From: an uncultured Bacilli bacterium
GTDB lineage: Bacteria > Bacillota_I > Bacilli_A > RF39 > UBA660
DNA: 64,000 nucleotides
NCBI GenBank assembly: GCA_934155185.1
Contig: CAKPGT010000003.1
Coordinates: 49,497-113,496 of the forward strand
Direction of reading: 5' to 3'
Below are positions 32,857 through 41,463 of this stretch, piece by piece. The notes beneath the pieces are model-generated. The model was not told where the DNA came from. It did not search any database and was given only the letters and a program-made list of their open reading frames with translations. Each line of letters opens with the position of its first letter. The stretch's first letter is position 1. A program made the translations under genes and the position numbers.

Positions 32857-35800
32857 ATGAGGGTTTCATTAATAAAAAAAGATAGAATAAGGCATGTTAA
32901 CATACCAGATGTACCATCTGGTAACTTTTGGGTTACTGACTATGACGAAAACGGTAAAGAAGTTAATTTACTAAACATAAAGTCAGAAAATGGCAAGTGG
33001 AAATTAATTAGTAATTCAGAGTTTTACTGCTTACTAAACAATAACTATGTTGATAGTTTAGATTTAAAAAATTATTGTTTTTATTCTATAAGAAAAGCTT
33101 CAAGTGATGAAACAATGCTAATATATTCATCTAGTTCATGCGATAGTAAAAAGGTTGAATACCTAATTAATCAAAATAATAATCCTTTAATTTCAATTGG
33201 TAGTGCTGTTAACTGTAATATTTCATTTCCATTCTTAGATGAGGTTACAGCTAATCTTATGTTTGAAAGAGGAAAGTATGTCTTACAAGTAATGTCTCCT
33301 AAAGTTGGGGTATATATAAATAATTTAAGAGTATATGATAAAAAGGTACTAGAATATGGCGATATATTATTTTTAAACGGATTAAAAATAGTATTTATGA
33401 AATGTGAGGGCAATGATAGATTAATAATATATTATTTCGGGAATAATTTAATTGTAAATGGACTTGCTAGTTCTACATATGATGATTACGAAGAACCTTT
33501 TGAAGAAGCTAAAGAAGATTTGGATATTAAATGGTACAAAGATGAAGACTTTTTTCACAAAACTCCAAGATTTGTATCTGAAATAAAAGAAAAAGAAATT
33601 AAAATAGATGTTCCTCCATCAAAGGAAGAGCAAAATGATATGCCCGTGATATTAACAATAGGGCCAATGCTTACTATGAGTATGTCGTCTATGGTTATGG
33701 CATTTACATCAATAAGTAATGCAAGAAGTAATGGTGGTTCGTTAGCTTCTGCGATTCCATCTATTGTAATGTCTTTAGCTATGGTTGCATCTGTATTGCT
33801 ATGGCCATCTTTAACAAGAAAATTTGAAGATAAAAGAAGACAAAAAAAGGAAAAAGAAAGAATAGATAAGTATTCCAAATATATAGATTCTAGAAGAAAG
33901 ATGATACTAGATGAGCTTGAAAGTCAAACTAAGTCTTTAAAAGGTAATTATCCAAGTCTTTTAGAATGTAATAGAATAATTTTAAACAAGGAGCCTGTTT
34001 TATGGCAAAGAAAAATTGAAGATGAAGATTTCTTAAAAGTTAGTTTAGGGTATGGAAGCTACGATATGAAGCTTAAAATTTCTTATCCAGAAGAACAGTT
34101 TTCAATGATAGAAGATGAGCTTAAGGATTTGGCTGATAAGTTAAGCAGGGAGCCAAAAGTTTTGCAAAATGTTCCGATTCCTTATTCTTTTTTAGAAAAT
34201 AATATCTCTGCTATTGTAGGACAATATAATGATAGAAGTGAGTACTTAAAAAAGATATTATTTCAAATAATTACGTTTCATAGCTATGTTGATTTGAAAA
34301 TAGTTATTTTAACAGATAATGATAAAAAAAGTACATGGGAGAATATAAAGAATTTACCATATTGCTTTACGGATGATAGAAGTCTTAGATTATTTGCTTC
34401 AAAAAATGAAGAGTATAGCATTGTATGTTCTTATCTTGAAAAAATATTTAGTTTAAGAAAGGAAGCTAGTAAAACTGATGTTAATCCTCATATATACGAT
34501 AAAATATATTTAATTATTACTGATTCATTTAAATCAGTAAGGAATCAAGACTTTATAGATAATCTTTTAAAGGAAAAGAATAATTATGGATTTAGTTTTA
34601 TTGTTTCAAATGGTAAAATATCAACTCTTCCAGAACAGTGCAAGACATTTATAAATGTCGGATTAAATGGTGGATATTTGTCTAAAAATATTGTAAATTC
34701 ACAGAATCAAAATTTTATAACAGATTTAAATAGTGGAATAAACTACAATGAATGTTACAAAATACTTTGTAACATACCAATTGAAACAAATGATTCATCA
34801 TCTTCTAAAATACCAGATAAAGTTGGATTTTTGGAGATGTATGATGTTGGTAAAGTAGAACAACTAAATTCATCTAACAGATGGGAAAAGAGTAATCCAA
34901 TGAATACTTTATCAGCACCTGTTGGTTATGGAAAAAACAGTGAAATCCAGTATATTGACTTACATGAAAAGTATCATGGTCCGCATGGTTTAATAGCAGG
35001 TATGACAGGTTCTGGTAAATCAGAATTTATAATTACTTATATACTATCTTTAGCAGTTAATTATAGTCCACTTGAAGTTCAATTTATATTAATAGACTAT
35101 AAAGGCGGTGGACTTGCTGGAGCATTTGAAAACTCTAACTCCGGAAAGAAATTACCTCACTTAGTAGGTACTATTACTAACTTAGATGCGAGTGAAATTA
35201 AAAGAAGTATTTCTAGTATAGAAAGTGAGCTTAAAAGAAGGCAGCGTTTGTTTAATATAGCTAGGGATAAGACAGGCGAAAGTACAGTTGATATATATAA
35301 ATATCAGCGATTTTATAGAGAAGGTAGGGTTGATGAACCGGTATCTCATTTATTTATAATATCTGATGAGTTCGCTGAGTTAAAAAATCAACAACCTGAA
35401 TTCATGGATCAGCTTATATCTACGGCACGTATAGGACGTTCATTAGGTGTGCATTTAATTTTAGCAACACAAAAGCCAAGTGGTGTAGTAGACCCTCAAA
35501 TATGGTCAAATACAAGGTTTAGAGTTTGCTTAAGAGTTCAAGATAAGAGTGATTCTAATGAAGTAATTAAATGCCCAGATGCTGCATTTTTAAAACAAAC
35601 AGGTAGATTTTACTTTCAAGTTGGTTATAATGAAGTATTTACTTTAGGACAAGCTGCTTGGGCAGGAGAAAAATATGTACCAAAAGAAAAAACCAAAAAA
35701 CCAGTAGATACGACAATAAAGTTTATTAATAATGTTGGTTATGTAATAAAAAAGGTAGCAACTAGAAAAATTCAAACTAATCAAGATGAAAAGAAATATG

Positions 35801-37512
35801 GGGAAGAATTATTAAATGTTGTAAATTATTTATCTGATATTGCTACAGAATTAAAAATAAAGGCAAAGCCATTGTGGCTTGATAAGATTCCAAGTTTTAT
35901 TAAGATAAGAGATTTAATTAAAAAGTATGATTATAAATCTAATGTTCCAATAATTGATATACCTGTAGGTGAATTTGATATACCTCAGCAGCAAAGACAA
36001 AGTATACTTACAGTTCCTATAAGTAATGGTGGAAACGTTTTACTATATGGAACTACCGGTTCTGGTAAAGAAAACTTTATTATGACACTTATATATTCTT
36101 CAATGCTATTATATACACCAGAAGAGATTAATTTTTATATAATGGATTTTGGTGCAGAGGTACTTAAAGTATTTAAAGACTCACATTATGTCGGTGATAT
36201 AGTTCAAATTGATGAAGAGGAAAAAATTAAGAATCTATATAAGTTAATAAATAATATGATAGATGAAAGAAAGGAGATGCTTTCATCTTATGGTGGAAGT
36301 TTCTTAAGTTACTTAAAAAATGGTGGTAAAAAGTTGCCAAGTATTGTAGTAGTTCTTAATAATTATGAAGCTTATTATGATACTTACGAAGAACTTGATG
36401 ATACGTTTAATATACTAACTAGAGAATGTGCTAAGTATGGTATATATTTCATAATTACTTTAAATACTCCTAATGGAATGCGCTTTAAATTACGTCAGAA
36501 CTTTTCACAAATATACTGTTTGCAACAAAATAATGAGGATGATTACATAAGTATTCTTGGTAATACTGGAAAAAGTTACCCATCTAAATTATTTGGTAGA
36601 GGTATAATTAAAAGAGATAATGTATATGAATTTCAAACAGCTTCTATAGATGTTCAAGAGAAATTAAATGAAAGTATACAACTTGAAATATCAAACTCAA
36701 ATAATAAAACTAATTTTGTTGCTAAAAAGATACCTATACTTCCTAAGGTTGTAGATTATGAATATATTAAAGATAGTATAGACTATAATGATGAAGAAGT
36801 TATAATTGGTGTTGAAAAACAAAGCTTAGAAGTTTGCAAGTATAATTTTAGAAGAGATTTAATAAACGTAATTTCTGCTAATGATAGTGATATGATGTCT
36901 GATTTTGTTAATTCTTTCATAAATCAAATTAAAATAAATAAGAAATTCCAGACTATGGTTATTGATGCTTCAGAATTAAGAATTGATGATGATACTAAAG
37001 AGAAAGTTGCTTATGAGGAAAATAATTACAATGAGGTATTTGAAAGAATATTAAAGTATGAGAATGATTGCTATGATGTATATAGAAATAATAATTATAA
37101 TAATTTAATATTCCGTAATCAAAAACCACTTATTGTAGTTATAAACGGTATAGATAGTTTTGTTTCTAAATTATCTGATGAAAATAAACTAAACGTATCT
37201 GACTTCTTTACAAAAGCAAAAGATTTAAACATAATTAATTTTGTTTTAATAGATAGTGTAAGCGGTATAAAGAAAGTTGAGTACGAATCATGGTTTAAGG
37301 AAGGGTTTAATCCTAATGATGGTATATTTATTGGTGATGGTATAAATGACCAATATACAATGAAAGTATCTGTTAGAACACAAGAAATAAAGGAAACTAT
37401 AAGTGATGATTTTTGCTTTGTACTATTAAGGGGTAAACCAGTACTTGTTAAGTACATTAGTAGTTTTAATCCTATTTTAGATGATATGATAGAGATTCCT
37501 AGTGAAAAGTAA
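32857..37512 (+). CDS. essC: EssC-type FtsK/SpoIIIE ATPase of type VII secretion
   Basis: 1551 aa from ATG 32857 (AAGGAGTG upstream; the in-frame GTG 32848 is part of the RBS). The N-terminus resembles the paired FHA domains of EssC (ISIGSAVNCNISFPFLDE). Two membrane helices lie near 265-325. Three ATPase modules follow: D1 with intact Walker A GMTGSGKSEF near 715 and IISDEFAELK Walker B; D2 near 1065 with GTTGSGKENF, Lys present but Ser/Thr replaced by Glu; D3 without a P-loop. D1 is the motor known to be essential in this family. The D2/D3 decay is common, with D3 used for substrate recognition. Motor of the export channel at the cell membrane. Confidence 0.93.
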   Translation: MRVSLIKKDRIRHVNIPDVPSGNFWVTDYDENGKEVNLLNIKSENGKWKLISNSEFYCLLNNNYVDSLDLKNYCFYSIRKASSDETMLIYSSSSCDSKKVEYLINQNNNPLISIGSAVNCNISFPFLDEVTANLMFERGKYVLQVMSPKVGVYINNLRVYDKKVLEYGDILFLNGLKIVFMKCEGNDRLIIYYFGNNLIVNGLASSTYDDYEEPFEEAKEDLDIKWYKDEDFFHKTPRFVSEIKEKEIKIDVPPSKEEQNDMPVILTIGPMLTMSMSSMVMAFTSISNARSNGGSLASAIPSIVMSLAMVASVLLWPSLTRKFEDKRRQKKEKERIDKYSKYIDSRRKMILDELESQTKSLKGNYPSLLECNRIILNKEPVLWQRKIEDEDFLKVSLGYGSYDMKLKISYPEEQFSMIEDELKDLADKLSREPKVLQNVPIPYSFLENNISAIVGQYNDRSEYLKKILFQIITFHSYVDLKIVILTDNDKKSTWENIKNLPYCFTDDRSLRLFASKNEEYSIVCSYLEKIFSLRKEASKTDVNPHIYDKIYLIITDSFKSVRNQDFIDNLLKEKNNYGFSFIVSNGKISTLPEQCKTFINVGLNGGYLSKNIVNSQNQNFITDLNSGINYNECYKILCNIPIETNDSSSSKIPDKVGFLEMYDVGKVEQLNSSNRWEKSNPMNTLSAPVGYGKNSEIQYIDLHEKYHGPHGLIAGMTGSGKSEFIITYILSLAVNYSPLEVQFILIDYKGGGLAGAFENSNSGKKLPHLVGTITNLDASEIKRSISSIESELKRRQRLFNIARDKTGESTVDIYKYQRFYREGRVDEPVSHLFIISDEFAELKNQQPEFMDQLISTARIGRSLGVHLILATQKPSGVVDPQIWSNTRFRVCLRVQDKSDSNEVIKCPDAAFLKQTGRFYFQVGYNEVFTLGQAAWAGEKYVPKEKTKKPVDTTIKFINNVGYVIKKVATRKIQTNQDEKKYGEELLNVVNYLSDIATELKIKAKPLWLDKIPSFIKIRDLIKKYDYKSNVPIIDIPVGEFDIPQQQRQSILTVPISNGGNVLLYGTTGSGKENFIMTLIYSSMLLYTPEEINFYIMDFGAEVLKVFKDSHYVGDIVQIDEEEKIKNLYKLINNMIDERKEMLSSYGGSFLSYLKNGGKKLPSIVVVLNNYEAYYDTYEELDDTFNILTRECAKYGIYFIITLNTPNGMRFKLRQNFSQIYCLQQNNEDDYISILGNTGKSYPSKLFGRGIIKRDNVYEFQTASIDVQEKLNESIQLEISNSNNKTNFVAKKIPILPKVVDYEYIKDSIDYNDEEVIIGVEKQSLEVCKYNFRRDLINVISANDSDMMSDFVNSFINQIKINKKFQTMVIDASELRIDDDTKEKVAYEENNYNEVFERILKYENDCYDVYRNNNYNNLIFRNQKPLIVVINGIDSFVSKLSDENKLNVSDFFTKAKDLNIINFVLIDSVSGIKKVEYESWFKEGFNPNDGIFIGDGINDQYTMKVSVRTQEIKETISDDFCFVLLRGKPVLVKYISSFNPILDDMIEIPSEK

Positions 37513-37536
37513 AGGCTTATTTTGTCTTTACTTTTT
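37505..37536 (+). terminator. Type VII operon terminator
   Basis: AAAAGTAAAG/CTTTACTTTT 10-bp stem with T-run; the 5' arm includes the essC stop codon. Confidence 0.85.
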
Positions 37537-37588
37537 ACTTTAATCATTTAATTTATTATGATAAAATATAAATATAACAGGAGGAATT

Positions 37589-38047
37589 ATGAAAGAGCAA
37601 ACTAAAAAGAAAATACTTTTAATAATATTATGCACGTTAACACTTTTGGTTTTATATGTAGCTATAAGACTAAACTCAAATAGAAAGCATAGTTTATTGT
37701 TAAATTCGGATATTAAAGGATACTTAAGTGAGATAAAGTATGAAGAAATAGAATCTCATGTAAAGGAAAGGCCTAATGTAATCATATATGTTTCAAATAG
37801 CAGTCAAAATGAGTCAATTAAGTTTGAAAGAATGTTTAAAGATATAATTAAAAAATATAATTTAGAAAATGAAGTAATCTACATAAATATAAATGAAACA
37901 ACAATTATTGATCCGATATATCAAAATGCCCCAGAACTTGTATTTTATAAAGATGGTACAATTAGTGATATTATTGATTGCAGTACATTAAAAAGCAAGA
38001 AAAGTATTATAAATGAGTTAAAAGAAAGAAGTGTTATAGATGATTAA
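37589..38047 (+). CDS. Membrane-anchored thioredoxin-like protein
   Basis: 152 aa, RBS AGGAGG. One N-terminal membrane helix (KILLIILCTLTLLVLYVAI), then an extracytoplasmic domain with thioredoxin-fold character: NVIIYVSNSSQNESIKFERMF, EVIYININET, APELVFYKDGTISDII (cis-Pro-type turn). The CxxC active site is absent (SNSSQNES instead), so it is not a redox enzyme of the usual kind. It overlaps trmL by 8 nt and is co-transcribed with it. Function unknown. Confidence 0.6.
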   Translation: MKEQTKKKILLIILCTLTLLVLYVAIRLNSNRKHSLLLNSDIKGYLSEIKYEEIESHVKERPNVIIYVSNSSQNESIKFERMFKDIIKKYNLENEVIYININETTIIDPIYQNAPELVFYKDGTISDIIDCSTLKSKKSIINELKERSVIDD

Positions 38048-38570
38048 TGTTGTATTATATGAACCAGAAATACCTGGAAATACAGGCAATATTATGCGTA
38101 CATGTGCAGCTACAGATACGCATCTTCATTTAATTAAACCACTTGGTTTTTCATTAGACGAAAGCTATATTAAAAGAAGCGGGGCTAACTATATTAATGA
38201 TTGTAATTATACTTTGTATGAAAACTGGGATGACTTTAAAAGCAAAAATAAAGGAACATATTATTACTTAACAAGATATGGTAAAAAAGCACATACTTCT
38301 TTTGATTATAGTAATAAGGATGAAAATATCTATCTTGTATTTGGGAGGGAAAGTAGTGGATTACCTCTTGAAATATTAAAAGATGATTTAGATCATTGCC
38401 TTAGAATTCCTATGACAAATAAAGTAAGAGCACTTAATTTATCTAATTGTGCTGCTATTATGGTTTATGAGGTACTAAGACAACAAGATTATAGAGATTT
38501 ATTAAGAAAAGAACCATTTAAGGGTGAAGACTATATAGAAACAGGTATAGATATTAGTAAGCAAGACTAA
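38040..38570 (+). CDS. trmL: tRNA (cytidine(34)-2'-O)-methyltransferase TrmL
   Basis: 176 aa SPOUT methyltransferase that 2'-O-methylates the wobble base of certain tRNA-Leu isoacceptors. Family motifs: INVVLYEPEIPGNTGNIMRT, LHLIKPLGFSLDE, LVFGRESSGLP (knot motif) and RIPMTNKVRALNLSNCAAIM (knot with SAM site). The start lies inside the end of the thioredoxin-like gene. Ends at the terminator 38571-38598. Confidence 0.95.
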   Translation: MINVVLYEPEIPGNTGNIMRTCAATDTHLHLIKPLGFSLDESYIKRSGANYINDCNYTLYENWDDFKSKNKGTYYYLTRYGKKAHTSFDYSNKDENIYLVFGRESSGLPLEILKDDLDHCLRIPMTNKVRALNLSNCAAIMVYEVLRQQDYRDLLRKEPFKGEDYIETGIDISKQD

Positions 38571-38598
38571 AAAAAGACAGTCAATTGATTGTCTTTTT
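38571..38598. terminator. Bidirectional terminator between trmL and the lipoprotein gene
   Basis: AAAAAGACAGTCA and TTGATTGTCTTTTT form a 12-bp stem with one G-T pair; A-run and T-run flank it. Confidence 0.85.
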
Positions 38599-39470
38599 TA
38601 ATTATTTACTTCTAACTTTATTGAATTAATATTATCCATCATTATATTTATATAGTTTTTCTTATCTTTTCTTTCACTAGCTCTAAGAGTAGATAGTGAA
38701 TTTAAACTAACAGTTTGAATTTTATATTTTTCTTTTAAATTAGCAATTGTTTTATTAGGTTCTTCGTTATCCTTTAAAAATATATATTTTACAGACTTAC
38801 TTGAAAGAATCTTATTAACATCAGAAAGAAGTTTATCTGTTAAGTTTTCATTTTCTTCAAGGGATATAACAGTAAAACCATATTTTTCTAAATACTTAAA
38901 TGTATCACTACTAACTATTAAAGTTTTCTTAGAAGAATTATTAGCTACTGCTTTTAATTCAGCATCTATTTCAGAAATATCTAGCTTTAGTTTATCATAA
39001 TTTTCTTCAATTTCTTTTAAATCAATATGTTCACTAACGTATTCTTGTAGTCCTTTTTTAATATTAGATGCCATCATTAAGTAGTTAGAAGGATTAAGCC
39101 ATGTCTCTGCAATATCATTTGTATAATCCATTCCAAGAGATGCATCAATTATTTTAATCCGTTTATTTTTATTTAGTAATTTAACAGCATAGTCTTTTTC
39201 TTTTTTTATAATACCACTATATACGTATAAATCTCCTTTACTATAATCAGATAACTGTTTACTAGACAGATTATAGTTTTTATAATCGTTACCATCTGGG
39301 TATATACTATATATAGCAGTTTTATTACCATATAAATTATCTAGTATATACTCAACAGGATATACACTAGTATATGCTGTCATAGTGCTTTTATCTTCTT
39401 CATAGGAACATCCACTTAAAGTTAAAAGACAGGTAAGAAGTCCTACTATAATTATTAGTTTATTTCTCAT
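38598..39470 (-). CDS. ZnuA-like lipoprotein (metal ABC solute-binding family) lacking the ligand histidines
   Basis: 290 aa from ATG 39470 ([12 protein letters not shown], lipobox LTLSGC); the longer start at 39515 only adds a stretch overlapping yidD. The cluster A-I pattern remains: [49 protein letters not shown], a lysine-rich linking helix, [16 protein letters not shown], and [16 protein letters not shown]. The histidines that hold zinc or manganese in ZnuA/PsaA (PDxHxYEP, DPHxWL, VxHxAFxY) are all replaced. No ABC permease or ATPase gene is adjacent. Extracytoplasmic lipoprotein; ligand unknown. Confidence 0.78.
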   Translation of the reverse strand: MRNKLIIIVGLLTCLLTLSGCSYEEDKSTMTAYTSVYPVEYILDNLYGNKTAIYSIYPDGNDYKNYNLSSKQLSDYSKGDLYVYSGIIKKEKDYAVKLLNKNKRIKIIDASLGMDYTNDIAETWLNPSNYLMMASNIKKGLQEYVSEHIDLKEIEENYDKLKLDISEIDAELKAVANNSSKKTLIVSSDTFKYLEKYGFTVISLEENENLTDKLLSDVNKILSSKSVKYIFLKDNEEPNKTIANLKEKYKIQTVSLNSLSTLRASERKDKKNYINIMMDNINSIKLEVNN

Positions 39471-39693
39471 TTTTATTCTCCTTTTTAGGTACAGGATCAT
39501 ATCCAAAACTTCCAAGTGGCCTGCATTTTAGTATCCTTTTTATAGATAAAAATCCACCTTTAAAAACACCATATGTATCAATAGCTTCATAAGCATAATT
39601 AGAACATGTTGGTATATGTTTACAATACCCGTGAAAATTTCCAGGAATTTTCTGATATAACTTAATTGTACCTAATAATATATTTTTTATCAT
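39460..39693 (-). CDS. yidD: Membrane protein insertion efficiency factor YidD
   Basis: 77 aa. Contains the three-cysteine pattern and signature of Yid[59 protein letters not shown]. YidD assists YidC-dependent membrane insertion at the inner face of the membrane. The end overlaps the lipoprotein start by 11 nt. The usual neighbours rnpA/yidC are not in the window. Confidence 0.93.
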   Translation of the reverse strand: MIKNILLGTIKLYQKIPGNFHGYCKHIPTCSNYAYEAIDTYGVFKGGFLSIKRILKCRPLGSFGYDPVPKKENKNEK

Positions 39694-39844
39694 AAATACA
39701 TTCTAGCATTTTTTTAATATTTCTACAAGCCCTAGCTGTATATGCAAAAGAGCATTATAAATTAAAATTTTGAAAAACGTATATAAATTTATATGATTTT
39801 ATAGTATAATTTTGGTATAAAAAATTAATGATAGGGGGAAGGAT

Positions 39845-40872
39845 ATGAATAGTAAATTAATTAGTAATGATAAAGAATTTAATTATGTTTTTGATAATAT
39901 TAAGGATTTAATAATAAATAGTAGAAATAAGGTATACCAAGCTGTTAATACAGAAATGCTTAATCTATATTGGAATATAGGAAAAATAATAATGGAAATA
40001 CAGCAGGGTGATGAAAGAGCAAGTTATGGAGATGCTGTACTTGATAGATTATCTCAAAAATTAACTGATGAATTTGGCAAGGGATTTTCTTCAAGAAATT
40101 TAAGAACTATGAGAAAATTCTATTTGATGTATCCAATTTGGAAGACAGTGTCTTCCAAATTAAGTTGGTCACATTATTTAGAGCTTATTAAAATAGATGA
40201 AGAACCTAAAAGAAAGTTTTATTTAAATGAATGTATAAATTCAAGATGGAGTGTTAGAGAACTGCAAAGACAAAGAACATCTTTACTTTATGAAAGATTA
40301 ACTATGTCAGCTGATAAAGAAAAAGTACTTGAATTATCTGAAAAAGGGCAAGTTTTAAATACGAGTAAAGACTTAGTAAAAGATCCTTTCGTTTTAGAAT
40401 TTCTGGATATAAAAGAAAATACAAATTATCTTGAAAGTGACTTAGAAAAAACTTATTAGAACATTTAAAAGAATTTTTGCTTGAACTTGGAAAAGGGTTT
40501 AGTTTTATTGGAAGTCAAGTTAGAATTACATTAGGAGGAGAGCATTTTTATCCAGATTTAGTTTTCTATAATAGACTATCAAAATGCTTTGTTATAATTG
40601 ATTTAAAGATTGGCAAAGTTACGCACCAAGATATTGGTCAAATGCAAATGTATGTTAATTACTATGATAGAGAAATTAAAAGTGAAGATGAAAATAAAAC
40701 AATAGGAATACTACTATCAACTAATAAAAGTGAAACAATTGTAAAATATACTTTACCGCTTGATAATAATACAATATTCTCATCAGAATATAAGTTACAT
40801 ATGCCAACAGAGCAAGAATTAATTAGTGTTGTTGAAGAAGAAAAGAAAAATTTTGAATTGAATGAAGGATAA
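39845..40872 (+). pseudogene. DUF1016 / YhcG-type nuclease gene, copy C, frameshifted
   Basis: Frame one runs 39845-40459 and covers the DUF1016 helices (TEMLNLYWNIGKIIMEIQQG, FSSRNLRTMRKFYLMYPIW, KLSWSHYLELI, WSVRELQRQRTSLLYERL). It stops just after LESDLEKTY. The rest, LLEHLKEFLLELGKGFSFIG through YPDLVFYN, CFVIIDLKIGKVTHQDIGQM and GILLSTNKS, is in the -1 frame up to 40872. One missing A in the A6 run 40446-40451 explains the break. The strong catalytic Glu of E-x-K is Asp here (IDLK). It could be a real mutation, -1 slippage on the A-run, or a sequencing slip. RBS AGGGGGAAGG. Contains palindrome 40135-40161. Confidence 0.8.
40135..40161. repeat. Intragenic palindrome, DUF1016 copy C
   Basis: AATTTGGAAGACA, centre base 40148, then the exact complement TGTCTTCCAAATT: 13-bp perfect arms. 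The centre is 18 nt before the Trp codon at 40166. Confidence 0.92.
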
Positions 40873-40899
40873 TAAAATCAATTTAAATTTGTGTGCAAT

Positions 40900-40932
40900 A
40901 AACTATACTTTACGTAAAGTGTAGTTTTTTTT
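40900..40932 (+). terminator. Terminator upstream of mraZ
   Basis: AACTATACTTTA/TAAAGTGTAGTT stem (one G-U) with T-run; shields the division cluster from read-through. Confidence 0.85.
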
Positions 40933-40974
40933 GATATTATTTTTATATAATTATATGGACTAATATTTATTAAT

Positions 40975-41019
40975 GTGGTAGTATAATGGTAGCTAGTGGA
41001 ATATAGTGGTAGATTGTGG
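40975..41019 (+). promoter_or_regulatory. Tandem MraZ-binding repeats (MraZ boxes) over the mraZ start region
   Basis: GTGG at 40975, 40996, 41006 and 41016, and ATGG at 40986, give five boxes spaced 11, 10, 10 and 10 nt. MraZ is known to bind tandem GTGG/TGGG-type repeats with a 10-nt period upstream of its own gene. A TATAAT at 40982-40987 lies inside the array, and the last box overlaps the Shine-Dalgarno (GTGGGGGA, 41016-41023). Binding would block both transcription and translation start. Confidence 0.8.
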
Positions 41020-41028
41020 GGGATAAAT

Positions 41029-41463
41029 ATGTTCATGGGAGAGTATCATCATAACATAGATGATAAGTCAAGAATAGTATTACCATCCAAGTTAAGAGAA
41101 GAACTTGGTATGCGTTTTGTTGTAACCCGTGGATTAGAAGGCTGTCTATTCGTGTATTCATCTGATGAATGGAATAGGCTTGTTGATAAATTAAAAAAAC
41201 TTCCATTTACCAAGAAAGATGCTAGAGCTTTTCTTAGATTCTTCTTATCTGGTGCAACAGAATGCACATTTGATAAGCAAGGAAGAATAGCATTACCAGT
41301 TCCACTTGTTAATTACGCTAAACTAAAAAAAGAGTGCGTAATTATTGGAGTGAATGACAGGCTAGAGATATGGGCAGAGGATTCATTTAATGAGTTCTTT
41401 AGTGAAAATGAGGAAAATATATCAGATTTGGCTGAGGACTTATTTGATAATATGGAGGACTAA
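41029..41463 (+). CDS. mraZ: Transcriptional regulator MraZ
   Basis: 144 aa from ATG 41029 (MFMGEYHHNIDDKSRIVLP), matching the conserved N-terminus; an upstream in-frame ATG at 40996 lies inside the operator repeats and is rejected. Two AbrB-like swapped-hairpin repeats: GEYHHNIDDKSRIVLPSKLR and ATECTFDKQGRIALPVPLV. MraZ forms a ring and represses the division/cell-wall cluster through the boxes at 40975-41019. First gene of the operon; its stop is immediately followed by the rsmH ATG. Confidence 0.96.
   Translation: MFMGEYHHNIDDKSRIVLPSKLREELGMRFVVTRGLEGCLFVYSSDEWNRLVDKLKKLPFTKKDARAFLRFFLSGATECTFDKQGRIALPVPLVNYAKLKKECVIIGVNDRLEIWAEDSFNEFFSENEENISDLAEDLFDNMED

Noticed and set aside
38598..39515. 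Longer start (39515) for the ZnuA-like lipoprotein
   Set aside because: It would overlap yidD by 56 nt and put a charged stretch before the lipoprotein signal; ATG 39470 gives a normal signal peptide.
40446..40459. Programmed -1 frameshift in DUF1016 copy C
   Set aside because: The A-run followed by C resembles a slippery site, but the zero frame reads GAA AAA ACT and not AAA AAC, and the intact copies A and B are not made by shifting. Decay or a homopolymer error is simpler.
40996..41028. Upstream in-frame ATG that would lengthen MraZ by 11 residues
   Set aside because: It lies within the MraZ operator repeats, has no RBS, and the conserved MraZ N-terminus begins at 41029.
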